64,000 nucleotides of DNA, from contig JAXLQL010000010.1 of the NCBI GenBank assembly GCA_046331625.1, forward strand, positions 222,523 through 286,522, written 5' to 3'. Below, in pieces: positions 30,438 to 38,172 of the stretch. The position numbers were made by a program, and so were the translations under genes. Position 1 is the stretch's first letter. Every line of letters begins with the position of its first letter. The stretch is from JAXLQL01 sp046331625. GTDB lineage: Bacteria > Acidobacteriota > Terriglobia > Bryobacterales > Bryobacteraceae. Below the pieces are notes generated by a model that worked only from the letters and a program-made list of their open reading frames with translations, was not told where the DNA came from and did not search any database.

Positions 30438-31895
30438 ATGAGCAGCAACGCGATTACTCCCAGAGCCCAGGACTTCGCCGCCTGGTACCAAGACGTGGTG
30501 ATGCAGGGCGACATGGCCGAGCCGGCCGAAGTGGTGAAGGGCTGCATGGTGATCAAGCCCAACGGTTACGCCGTTTGGGAGCACCTGCAGGCCGAACTCG
30601 ACCGCCGCTTCAAGGCCACTGGGCACAAGAACGCCTACTTCCCGATGTTCATTCCGGAGAGTTTCTTGCGCAAGGAAGCCGAGCACGTGGAAGGCTTCTC
30701 GCCGGAACTGGCCGTGGTGACGGTGGCCGGCGGCAAGACGCTCGAGGAGCCCTACGTGGTGCGGCCGACTTCCGAGACGATCATCGGACACTTCTTCTCG
30801 AAGTGGATCCAGAGCTATCGCGATCTGCCGGTGCTCCTGAACCAATGGGCGAACGTGGTCCGGTGGGAGCTGCGCACGCGCATGTTCCTGCGCACGAGCG
30901 AGTTCCTCTGGCAGGAAGGCCACACGGCGCACGCCACCGAGCAGGAAGCCTACGAAGAGACGCTGCGGATGCTGCACATCTATGGCGACGTAGCCGAGCA
31001 GGTGATGGCGATGCCGGTGATCCGCGGTGTGAAGTCGCGTTCAGAGAAGTTTGCCGGCGCGAACCGATCGTTCTGTATCGAAGCGATGATGCAGAACGGG
31101 CTCGCGCTGCAGGCGGGTACGAGTCACGAACTGGGGCAAAACTTCGGCAAGGCGTTCAATGTTCAGTATCAGAGCAAAGAAGGCAAGCTCGAGTATGTAT
31201 GGCAGACGAGTTGGGGTGTGTCGACGCGCTTGATCGGCGGGCTGATCATGACGCACTCGGATGACAAGGGCTTGGTGCTGCCTCCGAAGCTCGCGCCGGA
31301 GAAAGTGGTGATCGTGCCCATCTTGCGCAAGGACGCCGAGAAGGCGATGGTGCTCGAGGCTGTGGAGAAGATCGCGGCCGAGCTCACCGCCGCTGGAATC
31401 GAAAATCACGTGGATGCGCGCGAGGAGCACAGCCCGGGCGCGAAGTTCTTCCACTGGGAGCGGCTGGGTGTGCCGTTGACGATCGAGATTGGTCCGCGCG
31501 ATGTGGCCGCGGGCACGCTGGTGCTCAAGCGCCGCGACCTTGGGACTAAGCAGAGTATCCCGCGCGAAGGCTTGGCTGCCAAGGTGAACTCCGAACTCGC
31601 GAAGATGCAGGCGGACCTGCTCGAGGCGGCTCGGAAGCGGCTGAAGGAGAACACCGTGGTCGCGGATAGCTTCGACGAGGTCGCGGCGATTCTCAAGGAA
31701 GCGACGGCGGAGAAGGGCGGCGGCAAGTTCGTGATGGCGCATATCAAGGACGATCCGGCCTGCGACGCGAAGGTGAAGGAGCTGAAGGCGAGCGTGCGGT
31801 GTCATCCGCTGGTGGATGAATTTGGTGGCCCGGGGAAATGTATTGTGACGGGCGAGATGGTCGAGAAGCGGGCGGTGATCGCGAAGGCTTATTGA
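30438..31895 (+). CDS. proS: Proline--tRNA ligase (archaeal/eukaryotic-type ProS)
   Basis: 485 aa, full length for the ProS type without the bacterial editing insertion. Class II motifs are visible: motif 1 region (AYFPMFIPESFLRKEAEHVE), motif 2 (LLNQWANVVRWELRTRMFLR), the TSE loop PYVVRPTSETII and motif 3 region (QTSWGVSTRLIGGLIMTHSD). The anticodon-binding domain spans ~295-400 (KVVIVPILRKDAEKAMVLEA), and the C-terminal zinc-ribbon-like extension has VRCHPLVDEFGGPGKCIVTG and the terminal IAKAY. The enzyme charges tRNA-Pro. The last ~170 codons are duplicated with divergence at 35383-35899, behind an insertion that begins immediately after this stop codon. Confidence 0.97.
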   Translation: MSSNAITPRAQDFAAWYQDVVMQGDMAEPAEVVKGCMVIKPNGYAVWEHLQAELDRRFKATGHKNAYFPMFIPESFLRKEAEHVEGFSPELAVVTVAGGKTLEEPYVVRPTSETIIGHFFSKWIQSYRDLPVLLNQWANVVRWELRTRMFLRTSEFLWQEGHTAHATEQEAYEETLRMLHIYGDVAEQVMAMPVIRGVKSRSEKFAGANRSFCIEAMMQNGLALQAGTSHELGQNFGKAFNVQYQSKEGKLEYVWQTSWGVSTRLIGGLIMTHSDDKGLVLPPKLAPEKVVIVPILRKDAEKAMVLEAVEKIAAELTAAGIENHVDAREEHSPGAKFFHWERLGVPLTIEIGPRDVAAGTLVLKRRDLGTKQSIPREGLAAKVNSELAKMQADLLEAARKRLKENTVVADSFDEVAAILKEATAEKGGGKFVMAHIKDDPACDAKVKELKASVRCHPLVDEFGGPGKCIVTGEMVEKRAVIAKAY

Positions 31896-31967
31896 GCCGC
31901 GACGCCTATATTCGATCTCCCCAACCGAGGGGTGGTTCGTCCGGCCGACGTGGGCAACAATAGAAAA

Positions 31968-31987
31968 CCCGGAACCGCAGTTCCGGG
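31968..31987. other. Hairpin at the left end of the proS-linked insertion
   Basis: CCCGGAAC - CGCA - GTTCCGGG: a perfect 8-bp stem with four-base loop, 73 bp after the proS stop. No T-run follows, so a weak terminator or half of a palindromic repeat are both possible. Confidence 0.5.
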
Positions 31988-32080
31988 TCTCCGGTCTGAT
32001 AGCAAGGGCCAACCTGCTTGCCCCACAAGATCTTCCAAATTCAGTATAGTGGCATCCGCTCTTGGGGGCAAACGGAAAAG

Positions 32081-32111
32081 CATCAAAGCGGTCACCGGCA
32101 CCGCTTTGATG
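32081..32111. promoter_or_regulatory. 12-bp perfect inverted repeat upstream of the island promoter
   Basis: CATCAAAGCGGT (32081-32092), seven-base spacer, ACCGCTTTGATG (32100-32111). It lies about 48 bp upstream of the -35 box. It could be a repressor operator or a terminator for transcription leaving proS, although no T-run follows. Confidence 0.6.
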
Positions 32112-32158
32112 TTCCGAGTAAACAACAATAAAAACAACGATTGTAATCAATTTTTCGC

Positions 32159-32187
32159 TTGACGATCACGAGGAAGTTGGCTATGCT
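32159..32187 (+). promoter_or_regulatory. Strong sigma-70-like promoter of the island operon
   Basis: TTGACG at 32159-32164, exactly 17 bp, then TATGCT at 32182-32187, preceded by an AT-rich stretch (AACAACAATAAAAACAACG) that could act as an UP element. The start point would be near 32194, giving a ~200-nt untranslated leader before the first gene. Confidence 0.65.
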
Positions 32188-32193
32188 GCTGTC

Positions 32194-32396
32194 ATGGAGA
32201 AAAGACTTCTGCCAGAAATCCGTGCAAGACCGTCCTCGTAAAGGTGCCCGACCTGGGCCGGCGTGCTTGCCTCCACAAGATCTTCCAAAGTCCTTGTAGC
32301 TCGCAAGCGAACCAGGTCGCATCACCCGACGGCAAGTAGCAGGTGCCGCGCCTGCTACTGCAACAACCTGATCGAACCTTCCAAAGGAGGTTCCTC
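32194..32396 (+). promoter_or_regulatory. Structured ~200-nt leader before the island operon
   Basis: Untranslated by position. It contains the second direct repeat (32265-32289), a perfect 9-bp hairpin AGTAGCAGG / CCTGCTACT at 32335-32359, and a 6-bp stem GAACCT / AGGTTC (32374-32393) whose loop holds most of the ribosome site AAAGGAGG. Such a layout is compatible with a cis-acting RNA switch or a small RNA, but no known riboswitch consensus is recognised. Confidence 0.45.
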
Positions 32397-32609
32397 ATGT
32401 TCCGGCTATTTCTCGCTGCGGCGTTCAAGGCGATAGTTCTGTCCCAACTCGGGACAGAACTCCAGATCTTGGGCGCAATTTTCCTGGCCGCAGGTATTGT
32501 GAAGGGATTGGTGCATGCGAACTGGCTCGTTTTTCGCGTGCGAATTGGTCCTCCCATCACCGTGCGGCCACGGCAAAAGAACGCGGCTCGCCCTCGGCGG
32601 GCCGCCTGA
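32397..32609 (+). CDS. Small predicted membrane protein of the proS-linked island (70 aa)
   Basis: 70 aa. It starts MFRLFLAAAFKAIVLSQLG, has a hydrophobic segment (LQILGAIFLAAGIVKGLVH, about residues 22-40) and ends in a strongly basic tail with nine Arg/Lys in the last ~25 residues (VRPRQKNAARPRRAA). A near-consensus ribosome site AAAGGAGG (32383-32390) supports the ATG at 32397 over upstream starts. No family recognised. Being first in the transcript, ahead of a 63-aa gene and the 806-aa sensor protein, it could be a membrane effector or a regulatory peptide; both are speculative. Short size keeps the confidence moderate. Confidence 0.6.
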   Translation: MFRLFLAAAFKAIVLSQLGTELQILGAIFLAAGIVKGLVHANWLVFRVRIGPPITVRPRQKNAARPRRAA

Positions 32610-32681
32610 CCAACGAAGCCGTCCTCCCGCCCGCTGGGGTTGGGGGACGGCCCGAGATCCAGCCGTGTAGAAAGGAGTCCC

Positions 32682-32873
32682 ATGCCCTACCGGTATGAGT
32701 TGAAGATCCGCTGCGTTGAGCAGCCTTCGGACGTAGTGATCGCGAAGCCCCGTGCCGCAGCGAACGACCTCCCGAAGGCTGCGCAGGCAGGTGGCAGTCT
32801 CAAAGACTCTGACGGCGTGGTGGTCATCCTTCCGACGTTTCAGTACGATGACCTGCCATCGCTCTATCAGTAA
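32682..32873 (+). CDS. Small unrecognised protein of the proS-linked island (63 aa)
   Basis: 63 aa: MPYRYELKIRCVEQPSDVVI at the start, an Ala/Lys-rich middle and VVVILPTFQYDDLPSLYQ at the end. No signal or membrane helix. The ribosome site AAAGGAG (32671-32677) lies five bases before ATG 32682, a strong reason to call it. A G/C-rich hairpin (32619-32650, CCGTCCTCC pairing with GGGGACGG) separates it from the 70-aa gene, and a second perfect hairpin follows it. It may encode a small regulator or antitoxin-like partner of the 806-aa protein, but nothing in the sequence proves that. Confidence 0.55.
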   Translation: MPYRYELKIRCVEQPSDVVIAKPRAAANDLPKAAQAGGSLKDSDGVVVILPTFQYDDLPSLYQ

Positions 32874-32885
32874 ACGGCAATGGTC

Positions 32886-32911
32886 GCCCGGGGCCCGTCG
32901 TGGCCCCGGGC
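32886..32911 (+). promoter_or_regulatory. Perfect 10-bp hairpin between the 63-aa gene and the large island gene
   Basis: GCCCGGGGCC - CGTCGT - GGCCCCGGGC. It starts 13 bases after the stop of the 63-aa gene and ends 28 bases before the start of the 806-aa gene. There is no T-run, so it may act as an attenuator, an RNA-stability element or a processing site setting the ratio of the gene products. Confidence 0.6.
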
Positions 32912-32938
32912 TGATCCTCCCAATCTGTCAAAGTCTAA

Positions 32939-35359
32939 ATGCCCACAATCAACCAAGTCCTCAACGAACTCCTTCAACTCAAGTATCCGCACTATCCCAA
33001 TCAAGTAGAAGCCGAGGACAAACAGATCGCCGGCTTCTTCGACATATCTGCTGCTAGTTATTCCAACTACAAGACTGGAAAGCGCGGTCCGCGGAAGGAC
33101 AACGCAACTTCGATGGCCAAGGCATGGGCACGGCACCTGCTTGAGTCCGTTCCTGAGGGCAACCTCGCTGAACGCGTTGCTCGGCAGGGCCACACCGGGC
33201 GTTTGGACGAAGAGTCCCTGCAGTCATGGATTAACGGAAAGCTCGTCTCGGCGAAGGCGATCGATACTTCCGGAGACAGTGAAGAACCGCCGCCTCTACG
33301 AGTCAGCTTTCTCGACTACGGGGTGTTCGCGGGGAGCAAGCCGGAGGCGTTTTTCAGGCACGTCTACCAAGATCGGTTCTTGAAACAACTCGGCCGTGAA
33401 TGTGACGCAGTGGAGCGGACCACGTTGAACCTCGAGGACCTGTTGCGCAGAAACGAAACGGACCTCGGGACGTGCTACTTCGCCGCCACGAGCCGGGCTG
33501 ACGGAACCCGCTTCTACACTACACCGTTGAGAGTAAGCTTGGCTGCGGTTACAACAAGTAGGCACCACCCGAAAACTGAACGTTTGGCGGAGTGGCTGTG
33601 TGAGCCCAACACCGCGCTGATGGTGAAGCCAATCGTTGTGCGCAAAGAAGTTGGCCACCTCTACTTCAAACACGCTCTTGGATATGACGACGAGAATTTG
33701 GACATTGAGGAGTCTATCGACATTGGCAGCCTGCACAGCAGGTTGTCTCAGGCGGATGAGGAAGTAAGGAAGGCAGAGGAGGCAAAGAAGAGGGCGGAGG
33801 AGGCAAAGAAGAGGGCGGAGGAGGCGAAGAGTAAGGCAGACCAGGCGAAGAGGAGGGCAGAGGAGAAGACTGGGAAGACTAACGAGGAGGATGCAAACGA
33901 GGCTAGGGAGGCTGCCCAGAGGGCTGACGAGGCTGAGAAAGAGGCCGCGAGACTCGACAAGTTTCTGGGTCAAATCCCGGTTGTACTTGTCGATGAATAC
34001 ACCGCATTGAGGCTGCTAGGGGAGTTAGGCACTAAAGGACTCCTTATCACTCCCGTCACCACCTCGTACACCACTCAGCACTCGCGCTACCGCCGGGAGT
34101 TCCCTCTCTATTTCATGGGTGTCGCTTGTCGGCGGAACGACACGCAACTGTCCGACCTTCTCGACGCAACCTTGAACTTCTTCTTCACGACTGAAGTGGA
34201 GACAACAGCGCTGGCTCTGAGCACAACGTTCAAGAATCTCCGAAATGAGGTTGAGAAAGTGGCTCGGCACCTGGGGTATTGGCGTATGGACAGGTTCGGC
34301 GGCACCGAAACCTATACCCACGTGGGTTTGCTCAACGAGGCACATCAGAAGATCATTGCCAGGCAGTATGCTTTGTTCTCGCTCAGCCTCAACCGGAGCG
34401 CCAGTCCGACCCAGTCGGCCTACGCACCCTATTGGAGCCCCATCCTTGCGCGTGCACGGCGAATGGTCGATGAGGAGATCTTCCAGCCGACGAATCGACC
34501 AGCGACCGTCAAAATAGTTGCAGACCTCCTGAAAGAGCAGCAAGAGGACAAGGAACGACTGAACGAGATCAGCGCGTTAGAGGATATTTGTCACTACTTC
34601 GACCACACGTTCGAACTCAAGCAACTCAGGGGACACTCTGCCGTCGAGATCGTCGCTCTGGCCGAAGCGACTCTGCTCGGCAAGGAACTAGTCGAGCTAT
34701 TGAAGGTCCAGGCGATCGCACCAAATCAAATCAAGGACTGGCGGCAGCCTAGGCGCACTGAAACGATTGGGCTGTTGGAACTGCTGAACCAAGTAACTAC
34801 TCTCTATAGGGAGCTTCGCGATGGCGTGAATGTTGACGCCAAGAAAGGCGAGAACATAGCAAAAGAGATTGCGGCGGAATTCACTCAAGGATTTTCCAGG
34901 TACGCCCAGATATTCTACGCTTCCGCGAGCACTACGAGCGAGAATGCAGATCATCCCGCTGGCATGGTCTTCGTCATGGAAGAACCAGGGTGCAGACGCG
35001 ACGATTGGCGCGAGAAACCAGCCGCCTTCGACGCTGGCTATGAACGCATCAAAAGGATCCTGGAAACACGCTGCGAGCTCCGCTACCTGAGGGTCTCACG
35101 CCACTATCGCGGTCACAATCTGTCTCGAGTTCTCATAAGCCGGGCGCTCGACTGGTGCCGCGAACAGAAGTACTTCGACAAAGACACGAGCCTCGAAGAG
35201 AAGCGCTTCACTCATATGCGGGTGGCCATTCTTCCAGCTCTGGAGGAGGCTCTTCGCCGGTTCCGCGCGCTCGGGTTCGAGCCGGTCAGCGAGGACTATC
35301 CGACTGAATATGACGACGTTGCGAATCCTGGCCACATCATCCTTGAGCGAAAGCTGTGA
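32939..35359 (+). CDS. HTH - PBP2-like sensor (split by coiled coil) - helical - GNAT acetyltransferase fusion
   Basis: 806 aa, no signal peptide. Residues ~25-65 look like an XRE-type HTH (DKQIAGFFDISAASYSNYKT). Residues ~119-250 follow a type-2 periplasmic-binding-protein lobe (LRVSFLDYGVF, then NLEDLLRRNETDLGTCYFAA and RFYTTPLRVSLAAVT). A Glu/Lys/Ala coiled coil with heptad repeats fills ~268-340. The second lobe resumes at ~345-430 (IPVVLVDEYTALRLL, then FPLYFMGVACRRNDTQLSDL). A helical linker follows, then a GNAT-like domain at ~673-806: LRYLRVSRHYRGHNLSRVLI with the RxxGxx acetyl-CoA loop, and LEEALRRFRALGFEPV. Predicted role: a cytoplasmic ligand sensor controlling an acetyltransferase. 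Visibly less GC-rich than proS. Third gene of the island operon. Confidence 0.7.
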   Translation: MPTINQVLNELLQLKYPHYPNQVEAEDKQIAGFFDISAASYSNYKTGKRGPRKDNATSMAKAWARHLLESVPEGNLAERVARQGHTGRLDEESLQSWINGKLVSAKAIDTSGDSEEPPPLRVSFLDYGVFAGSKPEAFFRHVYQDRFLKQLGRECDAVERTTLNLEDLLRRNETDLGTCYFAATSRADGTRFYTTPLRVSLAAVTTSRHHPKTERLAEWLCEPNTALMVKPIVVRKEVGHLYFKHALGYDDENLDIEESIDIGSLHSRLSQADEEVRKAEEAKKRAEEAKKRAEEAKSKADQAKRRAEEKTGKTNEEDANEAREAAQRADEAEKEAARLDKFLGQIPVVLVDEYTALRLLGELGTKGLLITPVTTSYTTQHSRYRREFPLYFMGVACRRNDTQLSDLLDATLNFFFTTEVETTALALSTTFKNLRNEVEKVARHLGYWRMDRFGGTETYTHVGLLNEAHQKIIARQYALFSLSLNRSASPTQSAYAPYWSPILARARRMVDEEIFQPTNRPATVKIVADLLKEQQEDKERLNEISALEDICHYFDHTFELKQLRGHSAVEIVALAEATLLGKELVELLKVQAIAPNQIKDWRQPRRTETIGLLELLNQVTTLYRELRDGVNVDAKKGENIAKEIAAEFTQGFSRYAQIFYASASTTSENADHPAGMVFVMEEPGCRRDDWREKPAAFDAGYERIKRILETRCELRYLRVSRHYRGHNLSRVLISRALDWCREQKYFDKDTSLEEKRFTHMRVAILPALEEALRRFRALGFEPVSEDYPTEYDDVANPGHIILERKL
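33776..33859 (+). repeat. Four tandem 21-bp units encoding coiled-coil heptads
   Basis: Units at 33776-33796, 33797-33817, 33818-33838 and 33839-33859. The first two are identical and the others differ at a few bases. Each encodes one heptad of the type AEEAKKR. The 21-bp period keeps frame, so copy number could vary without destroying the protein. Confidence 0.85.
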
Positions 35360-35382
35360 GCGTCAGACGCTGGTGTTACGGC

Positions 35383-35899
35383 GGAGTTGGACGCCGCCGG
35401 AATCGACAATCACGTGGACGCGCGCGAGGAACACAGCCCCGGTGCGAAGTTCTTCCACTGGGAGCGGCTCGGTGTGCCGTTGACGATCGAGATTGGTCCG
35501 CGCGATGTGGCGGGGGCAACGCTGGTGCTCAAGCGCCGTGACCTTGGGACCAAGCAGAGCATCCCGCGTGAAGGCTTGGCCGCGAAGGTGGCCGCCGAGT
35601 TGGTGCAGATGCAGACGGACCTGCTCGAGGCGGCTCGGAAGCGGCTGAAGGACAACACGGTCACCGCGGACTCGTTCGACGAAGTGGCGGCGATTCTCAA
35701 GGAAGCGACGGCGGAGAAGGGCGGCGGCAAGTTCGTGATGGCGCATATCAAGGATGATCCGGCTTGCGATGCGAAGGTGAAGGAGCTGAAGGCGAGCGTG
35801 CGGTGTCATCCGCTGGTGGATGAGTTTGGTGGTCCGGGGAAGTGTATTGTGACGGGCGAGATGGTCGAGAAGCGCGCGGTGATCGCGAAGGCCTACTGA
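35383..35899 (+). pseudogene. proS: Displaced 3' fragment of proS
   Basis: An in-frame copy of the last ~170 codons of proS, ending with the same C-terminus (EMVEKRAVIAKAY) and stop. It corresponds to 31381-31895. About 11 residues differ, clustered in the first two thirds (for example DVAGATLV for DVAAGTLV, KVAAELVQMQTDL for KVNSELAKMQADL); the last ~70 residues are identical and DNA differences there are few. The class II catalytic domain is missing and homology begins within ~25 bp of the end of the 806-aa gene, so it cannot act as a synthetase. It looks like the host's original 3' end pushed aside by an insertion that brought its own proS end, or the reverse. Confidence 0.9.
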
Positions 35900-35926
35900 C
35901 CGGATATCGAGGAACGGGGCAACATC

Positions 35927-36848
35927 ATGGCGATTCCGAACTATCAAGACCTGTTGTTGCCTTTGCTTCAACTCGCGCGCGACGGCAAGGAACACCGGTT
36001 TTCGCGACGCAGTCGATCAACTCGCGAAGCAGTGTGGCCTCACTTCGGAAGAGCGGACCGAGCTTCTTCCGAGCGGGACTGCACCCCTTTTTGACAACCG
36101 CGTCGGCTGGGCCCGAACCTATTTGAAGCAAGCAGGACTCTTCGAATCACCGAAGCGAGGGCTGTTCCGGATTACCGGCCGGGGCGCCACCTTGCTTGCC
36201 TCGAATCCGACGCGTGTTGACGTGTCCACGCTCGAGCAATTTCCAGAGTTTCAGGCGTTCCGCGAGCGGCGCAAAGAAGGGGTTGATGAGCGCCAACCGC
36301 TGGCTTCCGGGCATGGGCCGGAAATAAGCCTGACGCCAGAGGATCAACTCGCAGCGGCTTTCGAAAGATTGCGCAAGGACTTCGAGTTCGAGTTGCTCGA
36401 ACAAGTCAAGAAGTCCTCTCCGGGTTTCTTCGAGCGGCTTGTGATCCATCTACTGGTTGCGATGGGCTACGGCGGATCACGCCAGGACGCAGCGCGCGCG
36501 GTTGGCAAGTCGGGTGATGGCGGGATCGATGGAATCATCAAAGAGGACCGTCTCGGATTGGACGTCATCTACGTGCAGGCCAAGCGATGGGAAGGGACGG
36601 TCAGCAGGCCCGAAGTACAGAAATTTGCCGGCGCGCTCCAAGGACATCGTGCGAACAAGGGTGTATTTATCACCACGTCCTCGTTCACACGCGAAGCGTC
36701 GGACTACGCTTCGCAGATCAGTGCGAAGATCATTCTCATCGATGGCGAGGAACTGGTGAGTCTCATGATCGACCACAGCGTGGGCGTCTCGACAGTCGGC
36801 ACCTATGAAGTAAAGCGCGTTGACGCAGATTACTTCGAGGGTGAGTAG
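35927..36848 (+). pseudogene. mrr: Mrr-type restriction endonuclease, frameshifted
   Basis: ATG 35927 opens with MAIPNYQDLLLPLLQLARDG, the Mrr N-terminal domain. The frame then breaks at TTTT (35999-36002); skipping one T restores RDAVDQLAKQCGLTSEERTE and the rest to 36848 (about 306 aa in total, normal Mrr length). The C-terminal nuclease domain is intact: FFERLVIHLLVAMGYGG, SGDGGIDGIIKEDRLGLDVI, VQAKRW (the D...QxK catalytic triad), GVFITTSSFTREA and ILIDGEELVSLMIDH. Mrr cleaves modified DNA. The single-base lesion may be a real inactivation, a slippage site or a sequencing error; an internal start (ATG 36123) would give only the nuclease part. It lies 27 bp after the proS fragment. Confidence 0.85.
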
Positions 36849-36862
36849 CGTAACGCTTGGGC

Positions 36863-37024
36863 TCAGATCCCGAGCCCATCCTCGAACCAATCATCATCCA
36901 CCATCCGCCTGAGCGGAACGTCGGGAAACAGCGGTTCACTGAATCGCTCGAGCTCGATCGCTGCTTCGATCAACCAACTCTGCTCTTCTCGGGCTGCTTG
37001 CTTGCGTGCTTCGAGTACTGACAT
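36863..37024 (-). CDS. Small hypothetical protein (53 aa)
   Basis: 53 aa: MSVLEARKQAAREEQSWLIE, then a helix, then PLFPDVPLRRMVDDDWFEDG. Acidic C-terminus, no membrane segment. An alternative start 12 codons upstream (37060) exists. I do not recognise the family. It lies 14 bp from the convergent mrr gene and 63 bp behind the YheT-like hydrolase gene on the same strand. It could be an unannotated small protein or a chance frame. Confidence 0.4.
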   Translation of the reverse strand: MSVLEARKQAAREEQSWLIEAAIELERFSEPLFPDVPLRRMVDDDWFEDGLGI

Positions 37025-37087
37025 GGAAATTACTCCTACTTGGAAATTCAACAGCTCCATTTCCTGCTGTCATCGCCAGCGAAAACG

Positions 37088-38077
37088 TCACTGACGGGCG
37101 AGCCACTGAATCACCTGCGACTCCAACCCCAGCGGACCCGCCTCGCCCAAATCGAAATCTCCCGGGAAGTACACGTGGCCGCCGCGCACCGCCCACGCTA
37201 CGCCCAACGCCGGCGATGCGGTCGAGATCGCGGGCAGCAAGGTCTCGGCCGGTATGATCGGATCCTGCCGCGCCGCCACGAGCAGGGACGGAATCTCCAG
37301 CCGCCACAGCCGGTGCGCCACGCTTTCGCGTTCGTGATAGTCCGCCGTGTTGCGGAACCCGAATCGCGGCACCACGGTGAGCGAATCCCGCTCCGCACAC
37401 GACTCTGCGCGGAACACCACATCGGCCGGCACCAGCGCCCGGCCGCGCGCGGCCATCGCGGTGTACGCGCGGTTCAAGCTGCGAAAAATGCGGCGGCGAT
37501 AGTAGCTGCGTTCGGGCTGATCAAACGCCGCGGTCGACGCGCGCAAGTCGAGCGGCGGGCAGACCGCGCACACCGCGCGCAGTCGCGCATCTACTGGATC
37601 CACCGCAGCCCGCAACGCGATGTGGCCGCCCGCCGAGTATCCGAGCAAGAGCACACGCCGGTACTTCGCAAGAGCGGGTGCGGCGAGCGCCGCGCCGATA
37701 TCTTCGGTTGTCCCGCCGTGGAAAAGGTCCTCGCCTGAGCCGTCAGCGCCACGCAATGACAGACGCAGCGACGAGTATCCCGCCGCGGCCACTGCCCTCG
37801 CCGCGCGCGTGCAGTAGGGGCTACGGGCGCTGCCCGAGAGCCCATGCACGATCACCACGATCGTCTCCGAATCCGGATGTTCGGAGAGAATGCCGGTCAA
37901 TCGCACCGGACCGATCGCGGCATCATTCACCACTGTCTCGAAGTGCTCGCCCGGCGGATTTGCTCCGGGCCAGAGTTGAGCGAGCGCCGCCAGCCCGACA
38001 GTCCACACGTGCCCAGAGAGCCAGTCAGGAGTGCGCACTGGCGCACCCGCGGCTCGGACTCCGATCGTTGGGCTCAT
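37088..38077 (-). CDS. YheT-like alpha/beta hydrolase
   Basis: 329 aa, no signal. The early TPDWLSGHVWTV motif and the block IVVIVHGLSGSARSPYCTRA, then LRLSLRGADGSGEDLFHGGT are typical of the YheT/ABHD1-3 branch. The nucleophile Ser is in VLLLGYSAGGHIALRA (near residue 178), the Asp in AARQDPIIPAETLL and the His in VRGGHVYFPGDF. So the catalytic triad is complete. Substrate unknown; esters of lipids are usual for the group. The start lies close to the divergent ECF sigma gene (95 bp to GTG 38173, only five to an ATG at 38083). Confidence 0.85.
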   Translation of the reverse strand: MSPTIGVRAAGAPVRTPDWLSGHVWTVGLAALAQLWPGANPPGEHFETVVNDAAIGPVRLTGILSEHPDSETIVVIVHGLSGSARSPYCTRAARAVAAAGYSSLRLSLRGADGSGEDLFHGGTTEDIGAALAAPALAKYRRVLLLGYSAGGHIALRAAVDPVDARLRAVCAVCPPLDLRASTAAFDQPERSYYRRRIFRSLNRAYTAMAARGRALVPADVVFRAESCAERDSLTVVPRFGFRNTADYHERESVAHRLWRLEIPSLLVAARQDPIIPAETLLPAISTASPALGVAWAVRGGHVYFPGDFDLGEAGPLGLESQVIQWLARQ

Positions 38078-38172
38078 ATCGTATGGGCATCCCTACACTA
38101 GTGCACGCGAAAATCGCCGACTCGATCGGCTCGAGCGTGTCACAATTGGAGCGCCGGTGGCGTTTTTCCCTT

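Larger units (their letters stand above)
32016..32289 (+). repeat. Direct repeat pair in the insertion leader
   Basis: A 24-25 base repeat (GCTTGCC, then CACAAGATCTTCCAAA) at 32016-32039 and 32265-32289, identical except for one extra base in the second copy. A third partial match, CTTCCAAA, lies next to the ribosome site at 32378-32385. The copies flank the promoter at 32159-32187. Confidence 0.75.

Noticed and set aside
33776..33859. Short regular repeats as a possible CRISPR
   Set aside because: Contiguous 21-bp units without spacers, in frame within a coding region; they encode coiled-coil heptads.
31896..35899. Integrase, transposase or tRNA explaining the proS insertion
   Set aside because: None of the frames in this interval has a tyrosine or serine recombinase or DDE motif, and no tRNA-like fold was found by eye.
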